Below are positions 50,116-59,337 of a stretch of DNA of 64,000 nucleotides, piece by piece. The position numbers were made by a program, and so were the translations under genes. The notes beneath the pieces were generated by a model. The model saw only the letters and a list, made by a program, of their open reading frames with translations, was not told where the DNA came from and did no database searches. Source of the DNA: Prosthecobacter debontii. Its GTDB lineage: Bacteria > Verrucomicrobiota > Verrucomicrobiia > Verrucomicrobiales > Verrucomicrobiaceae. The stretch spans positions 62,001 to 126,000 of the forward strand of contig NZ_FUYE01000008.1 of NCBI RefSeq assembly GCF_900167535.1, in the 5' to 3' direction. The number at the start of each line of letters is the position of its first letter. The stretch's first letter is position 1.

Positions 50116-51374
50116 GTGGAACACGCACCCTCGTTCATCTCATCAGCGTCTCCATCCTTTTCGTCTGGAGCGCCATCCTCCTTTACTTTCATTACTCCGG
50201 CCGGGTGAATCAATACCTGCCTGGGGACGGCATTTTCCGCCCGATGGTTTTAGTCACCGGCATCGGGCTTGCCGTCATCGGGCTCTTCAATCTCCTCACC
50301 ATGGGAACAGAAGACGCTGGCTGCGAGGGCCATGATCATGATCACGGCAGCCCAGATGGCAAATCTGGAGGCTCTCATAAACACGAGTGCTGCGGTCACG
50401 ACCACAAGCATGAGCACAACCACGCTCACAACGGCTGTTGCGACCATGACCATGATCACGAGCACCATCATGCGCATGCTCATGATCACAAGCCCACCTG
50501 CGGTCATGACCATGGACACGATCACAAAGAAGGTTGCTGCGGGCATGATCACGACCATCGCCCCCACGCACATGAAGACCATTCGCATGCCGGTGGTTGC
50601 TGTGGGCACGACCATTCACCCTCCCACGAAGCCCATGGCCATGGCATCCTCGAAGAGAGCGGCTGGACAGGGCGCATGGTGGCGATTCTGATCCTTTTCG
50701 CTCCGATCACTTGGGCTGCCTTCAAAACGCCTGATCGCTTCAGCGCCTACGCGGTGATGAACAAGGGCGTTTACAATCAGAACTACGGCTCTACCGCTCG
50801 GGCTGACGAGTTCACTCTGCGCGGCAACGAAGCCAAACCCAACCGCGCAACACCCCAACCTGTGCCGATGCCCGACACACCCCTTCCGGCACCGGAGAAG
50901 TTCAACGATGCTACTGAAGTAGTCAAAGCAGATGCCGCCAAACCGAAGGAAGCGCAAAGCTATGGCAGCTTCACTTTAGAGGATCTGAAGCAGCAGGTAC
51001 CGCAAAACAGCAAAGGTGAATTCGTCCTCGAAGTGCCAGAGATCTACTACACCGGTGGTGACATCGAAGTGCAGAAGGTCATCACCGGGCAGCCGATCGA
51101 AACCACGGCTCAAATCCTGCCTGAGAAGGTGAACAATGCAGACGGACATCGGGTGCGTATCTTCCGCATGCTGGTGCAGTGCTGTGCTGCTGACGCCCGA
51201 CCTTACTCGGTGCCGGTGGACTTTGGTAAAAAGGCCCCTGATTTCAAGGAGATGACCTGGGTGAAGATCTCCGGGACCATGAGCTACGAGAAAGAGGGCG
51301 ATCAAACCGTGCCCGTGATCAATGCCACCCATGTGGAGGAAACCACGGCCCCAGAGAACACCATGATTTATTAG
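50112..51374 (+). CDS. YcgQ/TIGR03943-type membrane protein with histidine-rich loop
   Basis: 420 residues from the ATG at 50112, which overlaps the permease stop (ATGA). Two membrane segments lie near residues 6-25 and 45-65, followed by a loop of about 100 residues (74-178) with roughly 36 His and 9 Cys in repeats such as [14 protein letters not shown] and [10 protein letters not shown] third hydrophobic segment ([17 protein letters not shown]) follows. The C-terminal soluble part has [17 protein letters not shown] and [17 protein letters not shown], the conserved double-Cys of the family. The loop should bind zinc, nickel or similar ions. With the permease it probably forms a metal-handling complex. 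No Zur-like box was recognised upstream. Confidence 0.85.
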   Translation: MSGTRTLVHLISVSILFVWSAILLYFHYSGRVNQYLPGDGIFRPMVLVTGIGLAVIGLFNLLTMGTEDAGCEGHDHDHGSPDGKSGGSHKHECCGHDHKHEHNHAHNGCCDHDHDHEHHHAHAHDHKPTCGHDHGHDHKEGCCGHDHDHRPHAHEDHSHAGGCCGHDHSPSHEAHGHGILEESGWTGRMVAILILFAPITWAAFKTPDRFSAYAVMNKGVYNQNYGSTARADEFTLRGNEAKPNRATPQPVPMPDTPLPAPEKFNDATEVVKADAAKPKEAQSYGSFTLEDLKQQVPQNSKGEFVLEVPEIYYTGGDIEVQKVITGQPIETTAQILPEKVNNADGHRVRIFRMLVQCCAADARPYSVPVDFGKKAPDFKEMTWVKISGTMSYEKEGDQTVPVINATHVEETTAPENTMIY

Positions 51375-51460
51375 GGTGAGTCATCCGCGCTAGCGTCGTA
51401 AATTGCGGGAGATTGAGAAATCCCGCTTGAGTGAAGGGGCTGTCCTGTCCAAGACAGCGC

Positions 51461-53152
51461 ATGCCGTTTCACCTGAAGCCTCTGCTTGCTGCCGCTGAGG
51501 GACTGCCGCCGCTTTTCACGCTGCTCGCAGTCATGCTCACCACCGTGGTGATCGTCTCCCTTCTGCTGCTGAGACTCCAACAGTCCCTCCTCGCGGGCTA
51601 CTTCATTTGCGGTATCATCGTCGCTAACAGTGGCATCCTCGATTTACTCGGCGGCGGCGAGTCCGAGGCTCGTATTGCGCAGATGTCTGAGTTTGGCGTC
51701 ATGCTCCTGATGTTCACACTCGGCATGGAGTTCTCTCTGAGTGATCTTCGTTATGTCCGAAGATTGGCCTTCGTCGGAGGGGGCTGGCAGATGGGGCTTT
51801 GTGGAGTGCTCGGGGGACTCACAGCCTGGTGGTTTGGCATCTCGGTGACAGGCTCCATTCTCCTAGCCGTAGCCTTGGCCATGAGTTCCACCGCCGTCAG
51901 TCTAAAGAGCTTTCAAGACCTCGGGTTAGAGTCCAGTCCAGGCGCACGCATGGCCCTGGCTGTGGCTATTTTTCAGGATCTCTTCATCATCGTCTTCTTC
52001 CTCGTGCTGCCGCTCCTGCTGGATCCTGGGCACCGCGAGGAGAGCATTTGGATTCGCATCGGTTCGCTCCTCGGTCGTGGGGGCCTGTTCGTCCTGCTCG
52101 CAGGCATCGCCGCACGTTGGATTATTCCGACTCTTCTCAATGTCGTGACACGGACGCGTAACCGCGAGCTCTTTACATTGAGCGTGGTGGGTTCCTGCTT
52201 AGGCTTAGCCTTTGTTGGTGGCCTTCTTCAACTCGGACTCGCTCTCGGTGCCTTCGTCGCGGGGCTCGCCGTCAGTGAGTCGATTTTTAAGCATCGCATC
52301 TTGGCCGACATCATGCCGATCAAGGATCTGTTTCTGACCCTCTTCTTCGTCTCCGTGGGCCTCATGGTCGATCTCCAAGTCGCTGCGATCTACTGGAAAC
52401 CGATCCTTGCGCTCACCCTCGTCCTGATGGTGACCAAGGCTGGCGTCATCACGCTGATTGCCCGCAAATTGGGTCTCGTGCATCGCCAAGCGTTGATGGC
52501 GGGTATTGGCCTCTCCAGCGCGGGCGAGTTCTCGCTGGTTTTGCTGCAAAAGGCTGGGCATGCCGGTGTCTGGGACATCGGTCTCCAGCAGACCTTCATA
52601 GCGAGCGCCGCTCTCAGCATGGGGCTTTTACCTGCCATGATGAAAGCAGGTGACCCATTGGGAGCCAAGTTAGAGAAACTGGGATGGGGCCGCAGAAAAC
52701 CCGTGCTCCCCGAGTCAGCGCCGATTCGGAAAAAAATGCGCCTGATGGAAAACCACGCCATCATCTGCGGATTCGGTCCGGTGGGCCAGCAGCTGAACAA
52801 ATCCCTCATCGCCGAAGGCGTGCCCACCTTGATCGTTGAGCTGAATGCAGAAACCGTGCATCGACTCAAGCGCCAAGGGCAGGCCGTCCTGTTCGCTGAC
52901 GCTACCCATGCAGAAACCTGGGAGCTTACCCGTCTAATGCAGGCACGAATGGTGGCATTCACCTTTCCAGATGCCACACTCACGCTCGAAGCCCTGGCAC
53001 TGATCCGCGAGCACCGGAAAGATATTCCAGTGCTCGCGAGAGCTCGATTCGCTTCAGATGTCGAGAGGCTCAAACGTTTCGGAGCCACCGTGGTCATCAA
53101 CGATGAGGTGGAAGCAGCCCGTGCGGTCACCGACCAAGCGCGGGTGCTTTAG
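51461..53152 (+). CDS. CPA2 cation:proton antiporter with TrkA-N domain (KefB-like)
   Basis: 563 residues from the ATG at 51461; an in-frame GTG at 51431 is an alternative. About 12 membrane segments of the Na+/H+ exchanger fold come first (FGVMLLMFTLGMEFSLSDL, ALAMSSTAVSLKSFQDLGL, AIFQDLFIIVFFLVLPL, GLSSAGEFSLVLLQKAG). These are followed by a cytoplasmic Rossmann domain starting at ENHAIICGFGPVGQQLNKSL, which binds NAD(H) or a nucleotide and gates the channel. The architecture is that of KefB/KefC and YbaL K+/H+ antiporters, without a TrkA-C domain. The substrate is most likely K+ or Na+ against H+. It ends 9 bp before the convergent lipoprotein gene. Confidence 0.93.
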   Translation: MPFHLKPLLAAAEGLPPLFTLLAVMLTTVVIVSLLLLRLQQSLLAGYFICGIIVANSGILDLLGGGESEARIAQMSEFGVMLLMFTLGMEFSLSDLRYVRRLAFVGGGWQMGLCGVLGGLTAWWFGISVTGSILLAVALAMSSTAVSLKSFQDLGLESSPGARMALAVAIFQDLFIIVFFLVLPLLLDPGHREESIWIRIGSLLGRGGLFVLLAGIAARWIIPTLLNVVTRTRNRELFTLSVVGSCLGLAFVGGLLQLGLALGAFVAGLAVSESIFKHRILADIMPIKDLFLTLFFVSVGLMVDLQVAAIYWKPILALTLVLMVTKAGVITLIARKLGLVHRQALMAGIGLSSAGEFSLVLLQKAGHAGVWDIGLQQTFIASAALSMGLLPAMMKAGDPLGAKLEKLGWGRRKPVLPESAPIRKKMRLMENHAIICGFGPVGQQLNKSLIAEGVPTLIVELNAETVHRLKRQGQAVLFADATHAETWELTRLMQARMVAFTFPDATLTLEALALIREHRKDIPVLARARFASDVERLKRFGATVVINDEVEAARAVTDQARVL

Positions 53153-53161
53153 CCCTTTGAA

Positions 53162-53449
53162 TCAATCGTAGTAGTAGTAGCGACCGTGGCGATACCCGCG
53201 GTGGTTGTAATACCGGTCGTTGTAGTAGTAGCGGCGGTCTTGAGAATCGCCGATGGCATTCCCGGCCAAGGCCCCCAGACCGGCGCCGATGGCAGCGCCT
53301 TCCAAGCCACGGCCACTTTGGTTACCGATGATCCCGCCCACCGCAGCACCACCGAGCCCGCCGATCACGGCCCCTCGCTGGGCGTTAGGACCTGTGGCGC
53401 AGGAGGCCAGAGAACTGATTGCTATCATTGTGATGAAAATGCGTTTCAT
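53162..53449 (-). CDS. Small glycine-zipper lipoprotein
   Basis: 95 residues from the ATG at 53449, chosen because it begins a lipoprotein signal (MKRIFITMIAISSLASC, lipobox LASC, Cys17). The middle is a glycine zipper (GAVIGGLGGAAVGGIIGNQ, GAAIGAGLGALAGNAIG), the type found in outer-membrane proteins such as SlyB and PcpX-like proteins. The C-terminus is an unusual Tyr/Arg/His-rich tail (RRYYYNDRYYNHRGYRHGRYYYYD in pieces), suggesting interaction with peptidoglycan, surface polymer or metals. Probably an outer-membrane-associated stress or envelope protein. Confidence 0.85.
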   Translation of the reverse strand: MKRIFITMIAISSLASCATGPNAQRGAVIGGLGGAAVGGIIGNQSGRGLEGAAIGAGLGALAGNAIGDSQDRRYYYNDRYYNHRGYRHGRYYYYD

Positions 53450-53752
53450 GATGACTTCAGGTTGAGTTGTTGCGCGTCGTTGCCACGCTTCTCTTTCATC
53501 AGTCTGCAAGGGCCGTGCCGAAGCGAGTCTCCTAGGTGAACTTGACGTCAATCAAACTTACATAATTGCCAATTGCACGATTAGTTGAATCGATAACCTT
53601 GCCGTCTGCAAGTTCGGGACTCGAAGACTAGCCCGGCTAAGTATAACCAGATATCCCAAGGCATCATTGAGCCAAGCGGACCTGATTTCCCAAGAAAACT
53701 TTGAATCTTCCGCGTGTGAAGACAGTCGAATCTCTGTTCCCTCTTCCCGACC
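53450..53752. other. Divergent intergenic region between two lipoprotein genes
   Basis: About 300 bp. A short minus-strand frame around 53581-53835 has no plausible features. I see no strong promoter pair, palindrome or RNA structure here. Confidence 0.4.
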
Positions 53753-54271
53753 ATGAAAACTGCCCTCAAATTATTTGCCTTTGCCTTCCTTACCGCAGCG
53801 CTCTCGTCCTGTTTGTTTCGTGAACCAGTCTTCACCGAAGGCTTTATTAAGCCGGATTCCAGCGTCGCCGGGGTTTATTTTACCGACGACGAAACGGGCG
53901 ATGAACGAGGCCGCGAGTTTGCCGTTTTAGCCCCCATGGGCAGCGATTCCTTCGCCCTGCATTATCCGGTTGGCACTAAGGGAGGCAGCTATTTTGAAGT
54001 GAAAGCGCTCCAATTTGCAGGCAAAGATATTTGGCAAATTCGCTTAGCTGCCACTTTTGAAGATGGCTTACCTCAGCAAGATATTCCGACTTATACTTTA
54101 GTCCTCGTCGAAAAATCCGGCGAAGGTAAACTGAGTATTCGTCCACTTAAATCCGAAGGCGACCACACGGCCAGCGCAGCGACGACTTTACAGGCCCTTT
54201 CAACCGCAAAACCCGACTGGGATAAGCTGTTTGGTGAAGCCAAAACCTTTGTGCGTCTGAAAGATCGCTAA
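53753..54271 (+). CDS. Lipoprotein of unknown function
   Basis: 172 residues. The signal MKTALKLFAFAFLTAALSSC ends in a clear lipobox (LSSC, Cys20). The mature part is beta-rich, with AGVYFTDDETGDERGREFAVLAPMG, HYPVG and ILVEKSGEG-like strands. I recognise no family; it looks like a small envelope-anchored single-domain protein. The start is in an ACC-ATG context. The next gene begins 52 bp downstream on the same strand, so the two may be cotranscribed. Confidence 0.8.
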   Translation: MKTALKLFAFAFLTAALSSCLFREPVFTEGFIKPDSSVAGVYFTDDETGDERGREFAVLAPMGSDSFALHYPVGTKGGSYFEVKALQFAGKDIWQIRLAATFEDGLPQQDIPTYTLVLVEKSGEGKLSIRPLKSEGDHTASAATTLQALSTAKPDWDKLFGEAKTFVRLKDR

Positions 54272-54323
54272 ACTCCTGGCACGCAAGAAGCACAGGTTAG
54301 ACGGCGTAGTTTTTGCCGTCGCC

Positions 54324-56726
54324 ATGCTTTCTGCCGTGTCTACGTTCCGTTATCTTCTTCCAGCGATCTCTTTGGGGCTGCTGGCCGAACCATTATCGGC
54401 CAGTGACATCTCCACTTCTGATCTCGATTTTTTCGAGAAGAAGGTTAGGCCTATTTTGATCGAGCGCTGCTATGAGTGCCACTCCGTGGAGAGTGGTAAG
54501 AGCAAAGCCAATCTAACGGTCGATTCGAAGTCTGGCCTTCTGCAAGGCGGTGACAATGGACCTGCTCTAGTAGCGGGTGCACCGGATAAGAGCCTCATCA
54601 TCGAGGCCATCCGCTACAAAAACCGCGATATGCAGATGCCGCCCAAAAGCGCCATGCCTGCCGCAGAGATCAAAATCCTGGAAGAGTGGGTCCAACGCGG
54701 TGCACCCGATCCACGCACGCAAACCATCGCCCATGGTCCCCAAAAGGTGAACATTGAAAAGGGCCGCGAGCACTGGGCCTTCCGCCCCATTGCAAACGCC
54801 CTTCCTCCTCAGGCTACCCATAGCCATCCGATCGATGCTTTCACCACCACCGCTCTGACTCAGAAAGGCCTCTCGCTTTCCCGCCCCGCCGATCCGGTCA
54901 CTCTTCTGCGTCGGATGAGCTTTGACCTCATCGGCCTGCCACCGACACCCGAGGAAACCACCACCTTTGTGTCGAGTTATGGGAAAGATCCTCAAAAGGC
55001 CATCCGCACCTTGATTGATCGTTTATTGGGCTCGCCTCATTACGGTGAGAAGTGGGGCCGCCATTGGCTGGATGTCGCACGCTACGCTGACTCCAACGGT
55101 CTGGATGAAAACGTCGCGCTCGGCACCGCCTGGAGATATCGCGATTATGTGGTGAAGAGTTTCAATACCGACAAGCCCTTTGACCGTTTCCTGATCGAAC
55201 AAATCGCAGGTGATCTCTTGCCCGCCAAGTCTCTGGAGGAACGGCATGAACACGCCACCGCCACCGCCTTCCTCAATCTCGGAGCCAAAGTTCTGGCCGA
55301 AGCCGATAAGGAAAAGCTGGTCATGGATGTGGTGGATGAACAGATCGAAACCACCGGTCGTGCCTTCCTAGCGATGACCCTTGGCTGTGTCCGTTGCCAC
55401 GATCATAAGTTCGATCCCATTTCACACGAAGACTACTACGCCCTCGCCGCGATCTTTAAGAGCACTCGCTCCTTCGCGGATGAGAAGAATGGCGCTATCT
55501 CCTTCTGGTTTGAAACCCCCATCGGGGATCTCGAAGACTTCGCCGCCGTCAAGACCGCAGAGTTAGCCCTTGCAGCGAAGAAGCAAGAACTCGCTACAGC
55601 CCGCAGTGAGGAGAAGAAAAACCCAGGTCCTGAGAGCAAAAAACGCGTGGAGCAGCTCATGGATGAAATGGATCAGGTGGAAAAGAATCTGCCCGATCTC
55701 CCCACCGTTGTCGGGGTCACGGACAGCGCCATCACCCCCACCGTGCCGATTCACATTCGCGGCAGTCACCTCACGTTGGGTAAACCCGTCGAACGCGGTT
55801 TCCCCAAAGTTATGGAAGCTTCTTTAGCGCCAAAACCTCATTTCCCCGCCGATAAAAGCGGTCGTTTGGAGTTGGCACAGTGGCTTGCCCGCCCGGAACA
55901 TCCACTCACCGCGCGCGTCATTGTCAATCGCGTCTGGACATGGCACTTCGATCAAGGTCTCGTGCGCACCCCTGACAACTTTGGTTTGTTAGGCGAGAGC
56001 CCCACCCATCCTGAACTTCTCGATTACCTCGCCACCTGGTTGCCTGCCAACGGCTGGAGCCTGAAAGACCTTCATCGCCTCATCCTCACCAGCGCCACCT
56101 ATCAGCAAGCCAGTGGGCCTAGCGTGGAGAAGGACCCCGAAAATCACCTCCTGCATCACTTCCCCATTCGTCGTCTCCAAGCCGAGGAAGTCCGCGATGC
56201 CCTGCTCAGTGTCTCGGGTCAGCTTGATCTCAACATTGGCGGTAAAACGGTGCCACTGCGTAACCGGCAGTTCGTTTTTAACCACACCTCCAAAGACGCG
56301 ACCAAATACGACAGTACCCGCCGCGCTCTGTATCTGCCCATCATCCGCAACAATCTCTACGACCTCTTCCAGCAGTTCGACTATCCCGATCCCGCCGTCT
56401 CCACAGGTCAGCGCAATAGCACCGTCGTCTCACCGCAGGCTCTGCTGCTCATGAATAGCCCGCTGGCGGACCAAGCCTCGCGTGGCCTCGCGAAACGCGT
56501 GCTGCAAAGCCATCGTGATCCCCAGGAACGCATCGCTCAGGCCATTCGCCTCGCCTACACACGGGATGCCGAGGCAGAGGACATCGCCAATGCGCACGAC
56601 TTCCTCATCGCAGCGGATGGGATCCTCGCGTCCAGCATTCAGGATTATGAGGAGCGCCAGACCCGCGCTTGGGAGCTACTCTGCCAGTCGCTCATGATGG
56701 CCAATGAGTTCATCTACCTGCGCTGA
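54324..56726 (+). CDS. PSCyt1-DUF1549-DUF1553 (PSD1) exported protein
   Basis: 800 residues. A signal peptide (MLSAVSTFRYLLPAISLGLLAEPLSA) is followed by a planctomycete cytochrome domain with CYECH (Cys49, Cys52, His53) and MQMPPKSAMPAAEIKILEEWVQRGAPDP. Then comes DUF1549 (LLRRMSFDLIGLPPTPEE, RLLGSPHYGEKWGRHWLDVARYADS, DKPFDRFLIEQIAGDLLP, LGCVRCHDHKFDP). A coiled region (about 410-450) precedes DUF1553 (LAQWLARPEHPLTARVIVNRVWTWHFDQGLV, FGLLGESPTHPELLDYLA, SATYQQAS). This is the periplasmic family expanded in Planctomycetes and Verrucomicrobia, linked to polysaccharide breakdown. Members are usually followed by a DUF1501 partner; here the next gene is SMP-30-like. A CRCHDH motif adds a possible second haem site. 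Confidence 0.93.
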   Translation: MLSAVSTFRYLLPAISLGLLAEPLSASDISTSDLDFFEKKVRPILIERCYECHSVESGKSKANLTVDSKSGLLQGGDNGPALVAGAPDKSLIIEAIRYKNRDMQMPPKSAMPAAEIKILEEWVQRGAPDPRTQTIAHGPQKVNIEKGREHWAFRPIANALPPQATHSHPIDAFTTTALTQKGLSLSRPADPVTLLRRMSFDLIGLPPTPEETTTFVSSYGKDPQKAIRTLIDRLLGSPHYGEKWGRHWLDVARYADSNGLDENVALGTAWRYRDYVVKSFNTDKPFDRFLIEQIAGDLLPAKSLEERHEHATATAFLNLGAKVLAEADKEKLVMDVVDEQIETTGRAFLAMTLGCVRCHDHKFDPISHEDYYALAAIFKSTRSFADEKNGAISFWFETPIGDLEDFAAVKTAELALAAKKQELATARSEEKKNPGPESKKRVEQLMDEMDQVEKNLPDLPTVVGVTDSAITPTVPIHIRGSHLTLGKPVERGFPKVMEASLAPKPHFPADKSGRLELAQWLARPEHPLTARVIVNRVWTWHFDQGLVRTPDNFGLLGESPTHPELLDYLATWLPANGWSLKDLHRLILTSATYQQASGPSVEKDPENHLLHHFPIRRLQAEEVRDALLSVSGQLDLNIGGKTVPLRNRQFVFNHTSKDATKYDSTRRALYLPIIRNNLYDLFQQFDYPDPAVSTGQRNSTVVSPQALLLMNSPLADQASRGLAKRVLQSHRDPQERIAQAIRLAYTRDAEAEDIANAHDFLIAADGILASSIQDYEERQTRAWELLCQSLMMANEFIYLR

Positions 56727-56826
56727 GGCCGAGGCATGCGGCCGCTTTTGGCGTGCCAGCCTCATCCTGCGCTGAGACTGCATCACTTGACCAGTCCCCT
56801 GCCCCCGCCTATCTCCAAGGCCAATC

Positions 56827-57684
56827 ATGATCACACCTGAACTTGTCGGCACATACACATCGGTCTGGGGCGAAGGCCCACTCTGGGACGCTGAGCGCGC
56901 TCGCCTGCTCTATGTGGATATCGAGGCCTATAAAATCATCGCCTACACCCCTGCCACCGGGGAGGAAAAAGTCTGGGATGTCGGCCAACGCGTCGGCACC
57001 GTGGTCGTGCGCAAAAAAGGTGGCCTCGTCTGGGCGGGCGACGAAGGTTTCTTCTTCCTCGATGAAGCCACCGGCATCAGCACCCTCATCGCCGACCCTG
57101 AGCCTGAACTGCCCGACAATCGTTTCAACGATGGCAAGTGCGATCCTGCAGGCCGTCTCTGGGCTGGAACCATCAATCTGAAAAAGCAGCCGGAGGCATC
57201 CCTCTACTGCCTGGATACCGACCTCAGCGTCACCAAGAAATTCAGCCCTGTCACCAACTCCAACGGCATCGTCTGGACCCGTGATGGTGCCACCATGTAT
57301 TACATCGACACCCCGTCCAAAAAGATCCGCGCCTTCGACTTCGATGTCGCCACGGGCAGCATCAGCCACGAACGCGTCATCTGGGATACCAGTGCCGATT
57401 CCACCAGCCCCGATGGCATGACCATCGATAGCGAAGACCGCCTCTGGGTCGCCTTCTGTCACGGCGGCAAAGTCGTCTGTTTCGATCCCGCCACCTCCAG
57501 TGTCGTGCAGCAGGTGGACTTCCCCTGCATCGAGACCACCGCCTGCGCCTTCGGCGGCCCCGAGCTGCGCGATCTCTACGTCGTCACGGGTGTCAAACCT
57601 AGCCTGGAAGAAGCCACCGCAGGCCGTCTCTTCGTCTGCCGCCCCGGAGCCCAAGGCGTCCCCTCCGTGCCCTTCGCAGGGTGA
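56827..57684 (+). CDS. SMP-30/gluconolactonase-family protein
   Basis: 285 residues, a six-bladed propeller. Residues matching regucalcin metal ligands are visible: Glu16 in GEGPLWD, Asn146 in NSNGIVW and Asp196 in SPDGMTID. Substrate-contacting Arg99 and Asn101 lie in DNRFNDGKCDPAGR. Such enzymes hydrolyse sugar lactones such as gluconolactone with a divalent metal. No signal peptide, so cytoplasmic. It follows the PSD1 gene by 100 bp on the same strand; a shared role in sugar catabolism is plausible but not shown. An AAGG lies at a fair distance before the ATG, one of the few Shine-Dalgarno-like sites here. Confidence 0.9.
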   Translation: MITPELVGTYTSVWGEGPLWDAERARLLYVDIEAYKIIAYTPATGEEKVWDVGQRVGTVVVRKKGGLVWAGDEGFFFLDEATGISTLIADPEPELPDNRFNDGKCDPAGRLWAGTINLKKQPEASLYCLDTDLSVTKKFSPVTNSNGIVWTRDGATMYYIDTPSKKIRAFDFDVATGSISHERVIWDTSADSTSPDGMTIDSEDRLWVAFCHGGKVVCFDPATSSVVQQVDFPCIETTACAFGGPELRDLYVVTGVKPSLEEATAGRLFVCRPGAQGVPSVPFAG

Positions 57685-57755
57685 GAGGCATTGTCCAGGA
57701 GAGAGAATATAGCGAATTCCTTTGGGGCTTCGCTCCAGCAGTCCAAACAACCATT

Positions 57756-57776
57756 CCTCTCCCCCTGGGGGAGAGG
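57756..57776. repeat. CCTCTCCCC/GGGGAGAGG hairpin of the common intergenic type
   Basis: CCTCTCCCC (57756-57764) and GGGGAGAGG (57768-57776) pair perfectly with a 3-nt loop, followed by TTAGGTGAGGGG. This sequence style is a widespread short intergenic palindrome in many bacterial genomes. It sits in the 187-bp gap between the SMP-30 gene and the prenyltransferase-fold gene. No T-tract follows. Confidence 0.65.
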
Positions 57777-57871
57777 TTAGGTGAGGGGTCAACATGGAGT
57801 TCATCCCTGGAATCCCGTTTTGCCCCCCCTGAAACCTCCGCCTTTCCTTCCACTCAAGCTTTCCCCTCCTC

Positions 57872-58756
57872 ATGTCCTTCCGGCTTGAAATGCTCCAGGT
57901 CGCCCGAGTTGCTCCCAAGCTTCTCGGCGAGTCCACCTCTCTCGTTGCCGACTTCCTGCGCAGTCGCCAGCATCTCGAAGGCGGCTTCCTGGACCGTGAT
58001 GGCAAGCGTGATCTCTACTACACCGTCTTTGGCCTTGAGGGCCTCATGGCCTTGCAGGAAACCCCTGACTCAGAGCCAACACGCCTTTGGTTAGGCCAGT
58101 ATAGCGATGGAGAAGGACTCGACTTTGTCCACCTCAACTGCCTCGCTCGCTGCTGGGCAGGCGTCGGCATCCAAGGCTTGCCTGAGGACCGCCGCGTCGC
58201 GCTCGCCCAACGCATCGAAGCCTACCGCACGCCCGACGGTGGTTATCATCAAGCCCCGGGGCGGAAAAACGGCAGCGCCTACGGCTGCCTCATCGCGTGG
58301 GGCGGCTATCAGGACCTCGGCCTCCTGCCGCCCAATCCGTGGGACATCGCCCGCTGCATGGATAGCCTGGAAACACCCGATGGCGCTTGGTCCAATGAAC
58401 CCGGCATCTCCATCGGCTCCACCACCGCCACAGCCGCCATGCTTTCCCTCTACCGCCATCTCCAGATGCCCGCGCCCACGGCTGCGGTGGAGTGGCTCGT
58501 GCGGCAATGCCTCCCTGGTGGCGGCTTCCTGGCCATCCCCGGCGCCCCGATCCCCGATCTCCTCTCCACCGCCGTCGCCCTCCATGCCCTCAGCGGAAAT
58601 ACCGAAGCCCTCAATCGCCTTCGCGAACCCTGCCTCGATTTCATCGACAGCCTCTGGAGCGCCGCCGGGGGCTTCCACGGCAACTGGACCGACGACACCC
58701 TCGATCCCGAATACACCTACTACGGCCTCTTGGCCCTCGGACACCTTGCGCTTTAA
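57872..58756 (+). CDS. Prenyltransferase / squalene-cyclase-fold protein
   Basis: 294 residues built of repeated alpha-alpha units, with the QW-like segments EGGFLDRDGKRDLYYTVFGL, TPDGGYHQAPGRKNGSAYG, TPDGAWSNEPGISIGSTTATAAML, and AGGFHGNWTDDTLDPEYTYYGL. The pattern resembles the beta subunits of protein prenyltransferases and related alpha/alpha-toroid proteins. D-x-x-C-like metal sites are not convincingly present (HLNCLARCW is the nearest), so enzymatic prenyl transfer is uncertain. A terpene-related or purely structural role is equally possible. No signal peptide. Confidence 0.75.
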   Translation: MSFRLEMLQVARVAPKLLGESTSLVADFLRSRQHLEGGFLDRDGKRDLYYTVFGLEGLMALQETPDSEPTRLWLGQYSDGEGLDFVHLNCLARCWAGVGIQGLPEDRRVALAQRIEAYRTPDGGYHQAPGRKNGSAYGCLIAWGGYQDLGLLPPNPWDIARCMDSLETPDGAWSNEPGISIGSTTATAAMLSLYRHLQMPAPTAAVEWLVRQCLPGGGFLAIPGAPIPDLLSTAVALHALSGNTEALNRLREPCLDFIDSLWSAAGGFHGNWTDDTLDPEYTYYGLLALGHLAL

Positions 58757-58922
58757 ACTATTTTCTCCTCGCAACTGGAAATCTGACGTTGCAGGAGGCA
58801 CGTCTAACTATTTTTGCGTTCAGACCAGTCCCGTCAAAAGCACTTCACGGTGAGTGAATTCTCCCAAGCAGACAGCGAGCAACGCTACCGTATGTGCGTT
58901 GCATTAAAAGAGGTATAAAAAC

Positions 58923-58955
58923 AAAAGCCCCGGTCATTTCTGATCGGGGCTTTTT
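58923..58955. terminator. Terminator between prenyltransferase-fold gene and tRNA-Asp copy 1
   Basis: GCCCCGGTCA-TTTC-TGATCGGGGC (58927-58950) forms a 10-bp stem with one G-T pair, flanked by AAAA on the left and TTTTT on the right, so it can end transcripts from both sides. For the minus-strand tRNA it lies 14 bp after the CCA end. Confidence 0.88.
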
Positions 58956-58968
58956 GCCTTAAACTCAC

Positions 58969-59045
58969 TGGCGGAACGGACGGGGCTTGAACCCGCAACC
59001 TCCAACGTGACAGGCTGGCGCTCTAACCAATTGAGCTACCGCTCC
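58969..59045 (-). tRNA. tRNA-Asp (GTC), copy 1
   Basis: 77 nt with encoded CCA. The acceptor stem GGAGCGG/CCGTTCC includes one G-U pair. D-arm GCTCAATTGGTTAGAGC; anticodon stem-loop CCAGC-CTGTCAC-GTTGG with anticodon GTC; T-arm with loop TTCAAGC in GCGGGTTCAAGCCCCGT. All arms fold. The second copy is identical. Confidence 0.96.
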
Positions 59046-59068
59046 AGGGCCTTTGTGAGTGGAGGGCG

Positions 59069-59097
59069 ATACTAATAGCGTCCCTTGGATTACGCAA
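59069..59097 (-). promoter_or_regulatory. Probable promoter of tRNA-Asp copy 1
   Basis: On the minus strand TTGCGT (59097-59092) and TAGTAT (59074-59069) are 17 bp apart, 24 bp before the tRNA. The same layout is kept before copy 2 although intervening bases differ, which supports function. Confidence 0.5.
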
Positions 59098-59291
59098 GCG
59101 AATCGAGCTTTTAAAAGATCATTTTTGCATCGATCTGGAGAATGCTTTTTCAAACCAGTTCCTTAAATCCATTGCCCTCGGATTTAAGATACCAAGGGAA
59201 GTTGGTAAGCCTTGCTAGATCGGTGATAAAACCTCTTCTGCGGGTATACGACCAAGCCCCTTTTTGCCTCTTAGTCTCGCATTGGAAAAAC

Positions 59292-59324
59292 AAAAGCCCC
59301 GGTCATTTCTGATCGGGGCTTTTT
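59292..59324. terminator. Terminator after tRNA-Asp copy 2
   Basis: Same sequence as the terminator at 58923-58955, placed 14 bp after the CCA end of the second tRNA on the minus strand. It separates the two tRNA genes into independent transcription units. Confidence 0.88.
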
Positions 59325-59337
59325 GCCTTAAACTCAC

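Larger units (their letters stand above)
58917..59046. repeat. 130-bp direct repeat, copy 1 (tRNA-Asp plus terminator)
   Basis: Base-for-base identical to 59286-59415, 369 bp away. It spans the terminator and the entire tRNA-Asp gene. Beyond it on the right, similarity continues but is imperfect (GTGAGTGGA, TACGCAAGCG), so the duplication included the promoter region. Confidence 0.92.
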
